From JAMXLO01 sp041487355 (lineage in GTDB: Bacteria > Pseudomonadota > Alphaproteobacteria > Acetobacterales > Acetobacteraceae): a stretch of DNA of 12,053 nucleotides. A model generated the notes under the pieces. That model saw only the letters and a list, made by a program, of their open reading frames with translations. It ran no database searches and was not told the origin of the DNA. This document shows, in pieces, positions 1 to 6,491 of this stretch (position 1 is the first letter of the stretch; the number at the start of each line of letters is the position of its first letter). The stretch is taken from the NCBI GenBank assembly GCA_041487355.1, contig JBGPND010000162.1:1-12053 (forward strand). The letters are read 5' to 3'. The position numbers and the translations under genes were made by a program.

Positions 1-2
1 CC

Positions 3-125
3 GTCGTCTGGGACACTTACGACGCTATTGTCGAGGCATGCCGTAAAGCCTGGCGGTTTCTGACCGACGATCCAGATCGCATTCGGTCAATCGGAACCCG
101 CGAATGGGCATCGGTCAGTGGTTAG
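3..125 (+). CDS. IS630-family transposase, C-terminal fragment
   Basis: An open frame enters from the left edge in frame 3 and stops at TAG 123-125, giving 40 residues (VVWDTYDAIVEACRKAWRFL, then TDDPDRIRSIGTREWASVSG). The pattern Y-x-x-I-x-x-A-C-x-x-A-W, followed by P-x-R-I-R-S-I-x-T-R-x-W, is the familiar extreme C-terminus of IS630/Tc1-like DDE transposases, just after the catalytic core. The catalytic residues, the other end of the element and the left inverted repeat lie outside the window, so it cannot be said whether the element is intact. The right end should fall shortly after the stop, within the ~100 bp before the Uma2 gene, but no inverted repeat could be paired. The assignment rests on the C-terminal signature alone. 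Confidence 0.8.
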   Translation, partial: VVWDTYDAIVEACRKAWRFLTDDPDRIRSIGTREWASVSG

Positions 126-225
126 GACGGTTGGTATTAGTGCAGCTTCTCCGGTCGGGGCCGGTTGCGCGCGCAGGCTGCGCCAAGACCTTTGTCGCAC
201 GCGCCTATGTGGGCTATGGTTCCCC

Positions 226-807
226 ATGAGTTCGGCGCTGAAGCCTCCCGACCGGATGACCGTGGCCGAGTTCCTCGCCTGGGACGCGCCGGGCGAAACC
301 CGTTGGCAACTCGTCGACGGCGAACCCATCGCGATGGCGCCCACCAGTCGGACCCACGGCTCGCTGCTACTCGAGCTGGGGAGCCTGATCCGCAACCACC
401 TGGCCGACGCCGGTAACGCCTGCACCGTCATCGCCGCACCCGGTATCGTCCCGCGGGTTCGCGCCAATGAGAATTTTCGCATTCCCGATCTGGCGGTGAC
501 GTGCACCCGGTATGAAACCGAGGAATACGACGTCAGCAACCCGGTTCTGATCGTCGAGGTTCTCTCGCCCTCCAACCGGGCGGACACCTGGCGGAACGTT
601 TGGGCGTTCACCACGATCCCGAGCCTGCAGGAGATTCTGCTTCTCAGCAGCACCGCGGTCCGCGCCGAGTTGCTCCGCCGCGGGAGTGACGGAAGCTGGC
701 CCGCGGCATCGACGGTGATCGAGGACGGCGATCTTTTTCTTGGCAGTATCGACCTCGGCATCCCCCTCGCCGCGATTTACCGGACAACCCGGCTGGCGCG
801 CGACTGA
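226..807 (+). CDS. Uma2 family endonuclease (putative restriction endonuclease-like)
   Basis: A 193-residue protein of the Uma2/DUF820 family, whose members share a PD-(D/E)XK nuclease-like fold but whose cellular role is not known. The family layout is visible: N-terminal MTVAEFLAW and LVDGEPIAM, His44 in the SRTHGSLLLELG helix, RIPDLAV with Asp88, and VLIVEVLSPSN with Glu111. The end reads DTWRNVWAFTTIPSLQEILL, where other members have a D-R-x-x-K-x-x-Y stretch. The frame stays open upstream to a GTG at 118, but that lies inside the transposase end, so ATG 226 was chosen; it has only a weak purine-rich ribosome site. It sits alone between an IS630 remnant and a nadC remnant, converging with topA, which suggests acquired cargo. 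Uma2 genes are often multicopy and near transposases. Family assignment is firm; function is open. Confidence 0.85.
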   Translation: MSSALKPPDRMTVAEFLAWDAPGETRWQLVDGEPIAMAPTSRTHGSLLLELGSLIRNHLADAGNACTVIAAPGIVPRVRANENFRIPDLAVTCTRYETEEYDVSNPVLIVEVLSPSNRADTWRNVWAFTTIPSLQEILLLSSTAVRAELLRRGSDGSWPAASTVIEDGDLFLGSIDLGIPLAAIYRTTRLARD

Positions 808-863
808 AGCATCTGGATTCGGTCGTTTATTTCGGAAACCGCGATTCCTTGCAGCGGAACCGC

Positions 864-1252
864 TTACCCCCGATGGTCGAGTCCGATATCCAGCACCGTC
901 ACGCTATGCGTCAGCCAGCCGACTGACAGCAGGTCCACCCCCGACGCAGCGATCGCCGGTGCGGTGTCGGGGCGGATGCGGCCGGAGGCCTCGGTGATCG
1001 CCCGGCCGCCCACCATCTCGACCGCCTCGCGCAGCACCCATGTTGTCCAGCAGCACGGCATCCACTCCGAGCGTCAGCGCCTCCTGAAGCTGCGGCAGCG
1101 TGTCCATCTCCAGCTCGATCTTCGCCAGATGACCCAGCCTGGCGCGCGCGCTCCCCCGCCGTACGCACCCCGCCGGCGATCGCGACGTGGTTGTCCTTGA
1201 TCAGCACCGCGTCATCCAGCCCGAACCGATGGTGCGACCCGCCGCCGAGTCG
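864..1252 (-). pseudogene. nadC: nadC remnant: 3' half of quinolinate phosphoribosyltransferase with two frameshifts
   Basis: Three minus-strand frames read in succession reproduce the C-terminal half of NadC (nicotinate-nucleotide pyrophosphorylase, which converts quinolinate and PRPP to nicotinate mononucleotide in NAD synthesis). The first frame gives LGGGSHHRFGLDDAVLIKDN and continues to GGVRTAGERAR. After a shift near 1142-1150, in a run of GC repeats, the next frame gives LGHLAKIELEMDTLPQLQEA and VDAVLLDNM. After a second shift near 1035-1038, the third gives LREAVEMVGGRAITEASG and SGVDLLSVGWLTH, ending at TAA 864-866. About 130 of the ~280 family codons remain; the N-terminal half and start are absent. 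The upstream edge of homology lies near 1252, inside the end of topA. It cannot make a working enzyme as sequenced. Two sequencing errors could mimic the frameshifts but not the missing 5' half. Confidence 0.85.
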
Positions 1253-3995
1253 CCGTGCTGGCCGCAGCCTTCTTGCCGCGCGAAGCTGCTTTCTTCTTAG
1301 CTGGTGCCTTGGCGGCAGCAGCCCGTTTCGCCGCCGGCTTCGGCGCCGCGCGTTTGGGTTTCGCGGCCCGTCGCTTGGCCGGTTTGGCCTTCGCCTTGGC
1401 CGGCGGCTTGCCGGTCGGCGGTTGCGCTGCCGGCGCGGGCTTCGCCACGGCAGCCCCGCGACCGCGACGGCCGGCGGCACCGCGCGGGCGCAACTGCTTG
1501 CCCTTCTCGGCCAGCAGCGCCACCGCCTGCTCGAGCGTGATCTCTTCCATCATCACGCCACGCGGCAGGTTGGCAACCGTCTTGCCGTGCTGCACATAGG
1601 GGCCGAAGCGACCCTTCCGCACCGAGATCAGCTCCTTGTCCGCCGGATGCGGGCCGATCGTGCGCACGCTGGCCATCTTGCGCGCGATCAGATCCACCGC
1701 GCGGTTGAGGCCGATGCTCAGCACGTCGTCGTCGCGGTCCAGCGAGCCGAAGATCGCGCCCATCCGCACATAGGGACCGAAGCGGCCGATGCCGGCCTCG
1801 ATCTTTTCACCGGTCTCCGGATGCACACCGATGACGCGCGGCAGCGACAGCAGGCCGATCGCCTGTTCGAGCGTCATCTGGTCACCGTCCATGCCGCGTG
1901 GCAGCGACGTGCGCTTCGGCTTGACCTTTTTCTTGCTGTCCTTTTCCTCGCCGTTCTCGCCCTGCTGCACGTAGAGCCCGTACGGGCCGCGGCGGACGGT
2001 GATCTCCTCGCCGGTCCCGGGATGCTGGCCGAGGGTGCGCATGCCCTCCTTCAGCGTCTCGCCTTGTTCGTCACCGGTCTCGATCGCCAGCCGCCGCGTA
2101 TACTGGCAGTTCGGATAGTTCGAGCAGCCGATGAAGCTGCCGTAGCGGCCGAGCTTCAAACCCAGCCTGCCGGACCCGCAGGCCTGGCAGACGCGCGGGT
2201 CGGAGCCGTCCTCACGCGGCGGGAAGAAATGCGGGCCGAGGTCCGCGTCCAGCGCGGCGATGACCTCGCTGATCTTGAGGTCCCTGGTCTGCTCGACCGC
2301 GTGCGAGAACTCCTCCCAGAACGCCCGCATCATCGCCCGCCAGTCGACCTGGCCGGCGGATATGTCGTCGAGCTTCTCCTCCATCTGCGCGGTGAAGCCG
2401 GTATCGACGTAGTGCTCGAAGAAGCTCACCAGGAACGCGGTGACCAGGCGGCCGCGGTCCTCGGGAATGAAGCGGCGCTTCTCCTGGCGGACATACTTGC
2501 GGTCCTGCAGCACCGAGAGGATCGACGCGTAGGTGGAGGGGCGGCCGATGCCCAGCTCCTCCATCTTCTTCACCAGGCTCGCCTCGGAGTAGCGCGGCGG
2601 CGGCTGGGTGAAGTGCTGGAGCGCGTTCACCACGCCAAGCCGCAGCGGATCGCGCTCCGCCATCGGCGGCAGCATGCGGCCTTCATCCTCCTCCGCCGCA
2701 TCGTCCTGATCCTCGCGATACAGCTTCAGGAAGCCGTCGAACGCGACGACGGAGCCGGTGGCGCGCAAGGTGACACCCTTGCCGTCGGTCACGTCCACGC
2801 TGACCTGGTCGAGTTCGGCGGATTGCATCTGCGAGGCCACCGCCCGCTTCCAGATCAGCTCGTAAAGCCGGCGCTGGTCGGCATTGAGGAAGCGCACGAC
2901 GCTGTCGGGTGTGCGCGCGACATCGGTGGGGCGGATCGCCTCGTGCGCCTCCTGCGCATTCTTGATGCGGCTCTGATACTCGCGCGGTGCGGGCGGCAGA
3001 TATTTCGTGCCGAAGCTCGCCTCGACATGCTCGCGGATCGCGGCGATCGCCTCGCGTGCCATCTGCACGCCGTCGGTGCGCATATAGGTGATCAGGCCGG
3101 TGGTCTCGCCGCCGATGTCGACGCCTTCGTAGAGCTGTTGCGCCAGCCGCATGGTCTGCTGCGCGCCGAAGCCCAGCTTGCGCGAAGCCTCCTGCTGCAG
3201 GGTGGAGGTGGTGAACGGCGCATAGGGGTGCCGCTTGACGCGCTTCTTCTCGACCGAGCCGACATGGAACCGCCCGGACTCCACCCTGCGCTTGGCGCGC
3301 ATGGCCAACTGCTCGTTGGCGAGGTCGAACTGATCGAGCCGCTTGCCATCGAAGTAGGTCAGCCGCGCGGTGAACGGCGCGCCGGCCGGCGTGGTGAAGT
3401 CGGCCTCCACCGTCCAGTATTCGCGGGCGCGGAACGCCTCGACCTCGGCTTCGCGGTCGCAGACCAGCCGCAGCGCCACCGACTGCACGCGCCCGGCGCT
3501 GCGGCTGCCGGGAAGCTTCCGCCACAGCACCGGCGAGAGGGTGAACCCGACCAGGTAGTCGAGCGCGCGGCGCGCCAGATAGGCCTCGATCAGCGGCTGG
3601 TCGAGGTCGCGCGGATGCGCCATGGCGTAGCGCACCGCGCCGCGGGTGATCTCGTTGAAGGTGATGCGGCGGACATTGATGCCCTTCAGCGCCTTCTTGT
3701 CCGCCAGCATGTTCTTCACATGCCAGGAGATCGCTTCGCCCTCGCGGTCCGGGTCGGTGGCGAGATACAGCGTGCTGGCACCCTTCAGCGCCTTGGCGAT
3801 GGCACCGACCTGCCTCTCGCCGCGCGCATCGGACTGCCAGTCCATGGCGAAGTCCTGCTCGGGACGCACCGAGCCGTCCTTCGGCGGCAGGTCGCGCACG
3901 TGGCCAAGGCTGGCCAGCACCGTATAGCCGCCGCCCAGATAGCGGTTGATGGTCTTGGCCTTGGCGGGGGATTCGACGACGACGACGTCTGACAT
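1212..3995 (-). CDS. topA: DNA topoisomerase I (type IA)
   Basis: A 927-residue type IA topoisomerase that relaxes negative supercoils by cutting one strand through a 5'-phosphotyrosine link. The Toprim domain opens with VVVVESPAKAKTI (Glu8) and carries the metal-binding DPDREGE at 81-87. The active-site tyrosine is Tyr304 in TGLITYMRTDG. One clear zinc ribbon has Cys603, 606, 624 and 630. Three topoisomerase C-terminal repeats follow (RRGPYGLYVQQG, GIGRFGPYVRMG, RKGRFGPYVQHG), then a low-complexity Lys/Ala/Pro tail from about 839. The ATG at 3995 has AAAGG eight bases upstream and lies 18 bp after the dprA stop, so the two are probably co-transcribed. The last ~15 residues (from about 913) and the TGA come from nadC remnant sequence read in another frame, so the native C-terminus has been replaced. 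The core is complete and should be functional. Confidence 0.97.
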   Translation of the reverse strand: MSDVVVVESPAKAKTINRYLGGGYTVLASLGHVRDLPPKDGSVRPEQDFAMDWQSDARGERQVGAIAKALKGASTLYLATDPDREGEAISWHVKNMLADKKALKGINVRRITFNEITRGAVRYAMAHPRDLDQPLIEAYLARRALDYLVGFTLSPVLWRKLPGSRSAGRVQSVALRLVCDREAEVEAFRAREYWTVEADFTTPAGAPFTARLTYFDGKRLDQFDLANEQLAMRAKRRVESGRFHVGSVEKKRVKRHPYAPFTTSTLQQEASRKLGFGAQQTMRLAQQLYEGVDIGGETTGLITYMRTDGVQMAREAIAAIREHVEASFGTKYLPPAPREYQSRIKNAQEAHEAIRPTDVARTPDSVVRFLNADQRRLYELIWKRAVASQMQSAELDQVSVDVTDGKGVTLRATGSVVAFDGFLKLYREDQDDAAEEDEGRMLPPMAERDPLRLGVVNALQHFTQPPPRYSEASLVKKMEELGIGRPSTYASILSVLQDRKYVRQEKRRFIPEDRGRLVTAFLVSFFEHYVDTGFTAQMEEKLDDISAGQVDWRAMMRAFWEEFSHAVEQTRDLKISEVIAALDADLGPHFFPPREDGSDPRVCQACGSGRLGLKLGRYGSFIGCSNYPNCQYTRRLAIETGDEQGETLKEGMRTLGQHPGTGEEITVRRGPYGLYVQQGENGEEKDSKKKVKPKRTSLPRGMDGDQMTLEQAIGLLSLPRVIGVHPETGEKIEAGIGRFGPYVRMGAIFGSLDRDDDVLSIGLNRAVDLIARKMASVRTIGPHPADKELISVRKGRFGPYVQHGKTVANLPRGVMMEEITLEQAVALLAEKGKQLRPRGAAGRRGRGAAVAKPAPAAQPPTGKPPAKAKAKPAKRRAAKPKRAAPKPAAKRAAAAKAPAKKKAASRGKKAAASTATRRRVAPSVRAG

Positions 3996-4013
3996 TGCGA
4001 CCTTTGCGGTAAC

Positions 4014-5189
4014 CTAGGAATCGGCCTCCAGCAGCAGCGCGACCCGGTTACCCGGCAGCGTCTGCACGCGGCCGGCGAGCTCCAGTTCGAGCAGTACCGC
4101 CATGACCGCAGCCGCAGAGAACTGGCAGCGGCGCACGACCTCGTCAACGGCCGTTGGAGAAGTACCAAGGAGATCAATCACTTGCATGCGGGCTTTGGCA
4201 AGCTCGGAGGTCGCTTCCGCAGGTTCTTGCCAGTCCGCGGGCGCTTCGGCGGCGCCCGGCGCAGGGCCGCGGACGAACAGCGGATCGCGGCTCAGCCCCT
4301 CGCGCTGCGGGTGGTCCGGCAGGTTCTCCAGCACGTCCGCGGCGGTCTCGGTGATGTGGGCGCCCTGGCGGATCAGGTCGTTGGCACCGCGTGAGCGCGG
4401 GTCGAGCGGCGAGCCGGGCACGGCGAACAGCTCGCGTCCGGCCTCCTGTGCCAGCCTTGCGGTGATCAGGCTGCCGGAGCGGAGCGCCGCCTCCACCACC
4501 ACCACGCCGAGCGAGAGTCCCGCGATGATGCGGTTGCGGCGAGGGAAATGCCGTGCCTGAGGTGCCGTGCCCATTGGCGCCTCGCTGACGACGGCGCCCG
4601 CTTCGGCGATGCGGCGCTGCAGGTCGGCGTGCTCGGGCGGATAGGGCATGTCGAGACCTCCTGCCACCGCGGCGACCGTATGCCCGGTTTGCAACGCGCC
4701 CTTGTGCGCGGCGGCGTCGATGCCGCGGGCGAGGCCGGAGACCACGACCAGCGAGTGCGCAAGGTCGGCGGCGAGGTTTTCCGCCATGCGCTGACCATTG
4801 GCCGAGGCGTTGCGTCCGCCGACCAGGGCCACGGCGTGGGCCGAAAGCAGCACAGGATCGCCCAGAACGGCGATGATGGCCGGTGCATCGTCCAACAGTG
4901 AAAGCAGTGGTGGGTAGTCGGGCTGGCCCGCGAAGATCAACCGCGCGCCGAGCCGCTCCATGGCATCCAGCTCGCGCCTTGCATCGGCGGGGGACGGGAT
5001 GAAGGGTGGGCTCTGGCGTCCTCCGGCGCGGGCGAGGGCAGGCAGCGCGTCGAGCGCCGCGGCGGCGGTCTCGCAGCGCGCCAGCAGACGCCGATAGGCA
5101 ACCGGGCCGACGCCTTCCGCGCGGGCAAGGCGCAGCCGGTCCAGCGCGTCGGCCGGCGTCAGCTCCAGGGGATCATGCTTTCTAACCAA
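4014..5189 (-). CDS. dprA: DNA-processing protein DprA
   Basis: A 391-residue DprA (Smf), which binds incoming single-stranded DNA in the cytoplasm and loads RecA during natural transformation. The Rossmann-like core shows ALVGGRNASANGQRMAENLA, SGLARGIDAAAHKGAL (151-166), GGLDMPYPPEH, FPRRNRIIAGLS (215-226) and SGSLITARLA. An acidic/Pro linker leads to a C-terminal winged-helix domain at about 329-388. An N-terminal helical segment (about 12-50, LRLARAEGVGPVAYRRLL) resembles the SAM/HhH-like region. The only credible start is TTG at 5189, which overlaps the plsY stop by 8 bp; no ATG precedes the conserved region, so translation probably depends on coupling to plsY. It lies 18 bp before topA. 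The presence of comEC in the same window fits a competence role, though dprA is also kept in species not known to be transformable. Confidence 0.95.
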   Translation of the reverse strand: MVRKHDPLELTPADALDRLRLARAEGVGPVAYRRLLARCETAAAALDALPALARAGGRQSPPFIPSPADARRELDAMERLGARLIFAGQPDYPPLLSLLDDAPAIIAVLGDPVLLSAHAVALVGGRNASANGQRMAENLAADLAHSLVVVSGLARGIDAAAHKGALQTGHTVAAVAGGLDMPYPPEHADLQRRIAEAGAVVSEAPMGTAPQARHFPRRNRIIAGLSLGVVVVEAALRSGSLITARLAQEAGRELFAVPGSPLDPRSRGANDLIRQGAHITETAADVLENLPDHPQREGLSRDPLFVRGPAPGAAEAPADWQEPAEATSELAKARMQVIDLLGTSPTAVDEVVRRCQFSAAAVMAVLLELELAGRVQTLPGNRVALLLEADS

Positions 5190-5757
5190 TGCGTGGCTCG
5201 GTGCCCGCCAGCAGACGGCGGATGTTCTCGTGATGACGAGCGAACACCAGCACGGCGATCACCAACGCAAGCTTAACGATCGTCTGATCAGCCAGCGCGG
5301 CGGCGAGGACTGGCGCGAGCGCAAAGGAGACCAGCGCCGCCAGGGACGAGATTCGGGCGACTGCCGCCATGGCCAGCCATAGCGCGCCGGCGCAGAGCCC
5401 GACCGGCCAGGCCGCGGCGATCAGGACGCCATAGGAGGTGGCAACGCCCTTGCCGCCCTTGAAGCCGAGCCAGACCGGGAAGGCATGACCGAGCACTGCG
5501 CCGACGCCGGCCCACAGCAAGGCGTCGTGCCCCCCGAGCCGGCTTGCCAACAGGACGGCGACCGCGCCCTTCAGGCCGTCCAGCAGCAGCGTCGCCGCGG
5601 CGAGGCCCTTGTTGCCGGTGCGCAGCACGTTGGTCGCGCCGATATTGCCGGACCCGATCCTGCGGATGTCGCCCAGGCCGGCGGCGCGCGTGAGGATCAG
5701 ACCGAACGGGATCGATCCGAGCAGGTAGCCGGGGAGCGCGAAGGCGACGGAGGGCAT
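5182..5757 (-). CDS. plsY: Glycerol-3-phosphate acyltransferase PlsY
   Basis: A 191-residue inner-membrane enzyme that transfers the acyl group of acyl-phosphate to glycerol-3-phosphate, the first step of phospholipid synthesis in the PlsX/PlsY route. The three PlsY signature loops are present: RIGSGNIGATNVLR (motif 1), GHAFPVWLGFKGGKGVAT (motif 2) and ARHHENIRRLLAGTEPRIG (motif 3, at the C-terminus). They are separated by hydrophobic segments consistent with five membrane spans. Length matches the family. ATG 5757 begins directly at the first span (MPSVAFALPGYLLGSIPFG); the ribosome site before it is weak. Its stop overlaps the dprA start. It follows vapC by 21 bp, so it may be read from the vapBC promoter, the upstream pyr promoter, or both. 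Confidence 0.97.
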   Translation of the reverse strand: MPSVAFALPGYLLGSIPFGLILTRAAGLGDIRRIGSGNIGATNVLRTGNKGLAAATLLLDGLKGAVAVLLASRLGGHDALLWAGVGAVLGHAFPVWLGFKGGKGVATSYGVLIAAAWPVGLCAGALWLAMAAVARISSLAALVSFALAPVLAAALADQTIVKLALVIAVLVFARHHENIRRLLAGTEPRIG

Positions 5758-5778
5758 CGAATGCTGTCCAGGTGGGAG

Positions 5779-6174
5779 TCAGGCAGGCAGCGCGGACGGG
5801 ATATCGGTGTGAGTGAAATCATCCCCCTTGAACAGCAGCTTCTCGCCGGTGGCCTTTGCCGCGGCGTATGCGAAGCAGTCTCCGATGTTGAGCCCGGCGC
5901 GGTGTCGTCCCTTGCCAAAGCGCCGGCATGCCTCCAGTGCCATTTCGGCCTGCTCCGGTGTTACCGCCACGATGTCAGTGGCGATCAATCGAAGGAACCG
6001 GTCCAGCAGCCTTCGCCCGGCTTCGCCCTTTCTCGCCTCGATCACCATGCCTGCTTCGACCCGGCCCACGGCCGATATCAGGCGGATCGGGTCCAATTCG
6101 ATTTGCCGGTCGAATGCCGCGCGTTCTGGGTCGTCGAGCAAAATGGCGATGATGGCTGAGGTATCGATCACCAT
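5779..6174 (-). CDS. vapC: Type II toxin VapC, PIN-domain ribonuclease
   Basis: A 131-residue PIN-domain protein. VapC toxins are Mg-dependent ribonucleases that cut specific tRNAs or rRNA and are held inactive by VapB. The acidic quartet is visible: Asp4 in MVIDTSAIIAIL, Glu40 in SAVGRVEAGMVIEAR, Asp99 in NIGDCFAYAAA, and Asp118/119 in LLFKGDDFTHTDI. Length is normal, and nothing in the core is missing, so the toxin looks active. The frame extends upstream to 6252, but ATG 6174 is chosen because it overlaps the vapB stop (TGATG), the usual coupling for these pairs. It sits inside an otherwise housekeeping gene run, only 21 bp before plsY. Confidence 0.94.
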   Translation of the reverse strand: MVIDTSAIIAILLDDPERAAFDRQIELDPIRLISAVGRVEAGMVIEARKGEAGRRLLDRFLRLIATDIVAVTPEQAEMALEACRRFGKGRHRAGLNIGDCFAYAAAKATGEKLLFKGDDFTHTDIPSALPA

Positions 6175-6434
6175 CAGCGCCACATGCCTGTCTGGTCGTA
6201 CCCCAGTATCTCGTCGGCGGAACGGGTGTCGAGGTCTGGCAGGGCCGCGCACTCCCGGGCCAGTGCGTCAAGCGTCGCGGCCAGCCGTTGAGCCGGCCGG
6301 CCGCGACGCAGGCGCTCCCGCGCGAGGCGGTCGATCAGGGAGTTGCGAACTGCCTCGGTCAGGCTTTCTCCGGTGAGTTTCGCGACCTCTCGCGCAAGCC
6401 GGTCGGTCTCAGGGTCTTTCAGGCTCAATGCCAT
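6174..6434 (-). CDS. vapB: Type II antitoxin VapB (PSK/Rv0623-like)
   Basis: An 86-residue antitoxin of the VapB type seen with Rv0623-like pairs (PSK transcription-factor family). The N-terminal MALSLKDPETDRLAREVAKL and TGESLTEAVRNSL form the ribbon-helix-helix-like DNA-binding part. An Arg-rich middle (RLARERLRRGRPAQRL) follows, and the acidic C-terminal tail DLDTRSADEILGYDQTGMW is the segment that normally occupies the PIN active site of VapC. The start at 6434 has GAG eight bases upstream. It overlaps vapC by one base. The pair most likely represses its own promoter through the dyad at 6455-6468. Confidence 0.92.
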   Translation of the reverse strand: MALSLKDPETDRLAREVAKLTGESLTEAVRNSLIDRLARERLRRGRPAQRLAATLDALARECAALPDLDTRSADEILGYDQTGMWR

Positions 6435-6451
6435 GGTGATCTCGTCTATCT

Positions 6452-6473
6452 AGAATTGGCGATCCAATCTATA
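6452..6473 (-). promoter_or_regulatory. Candidate vapBC operator and -10 element
   Basis: The inverted repeat ATTGG-CGAT-CCAAT (6455-6468) lies 20 bp upstream of the vapB start. The symmetry extends outward to TAGA/TCTA with a one-base offset. On the minus strand it overlaps TATAGA (6473-6468), a fair -10 hexamer; no good -35 is visible at the right spacing. VapB and VapBC complexes normally bind such dyads over the promoter, so autorepression is the expected use. The symmetry is seen directly; the role is inferred. Confidence 0.5.
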
Positions 6474-6491
6474 CGATCAGCCGAAGATCGG

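Noticed and set aside
118..225. Longer Uma2 start at GTG 118
   Set aside because: This would begin inside the end of the transposase gene and add residues unrelated to the family; homology begins near ATG 226.
1191..3992. A 933-codon open frame on the plus strand, fully antisense to topA
   Set aside because: It mirrors topA codon by codon, is rich in Arg/His/Leu/Ala as expected for the complement of GC-rich codons, and matches no domain. TopA carries clear motifs on the other strand.
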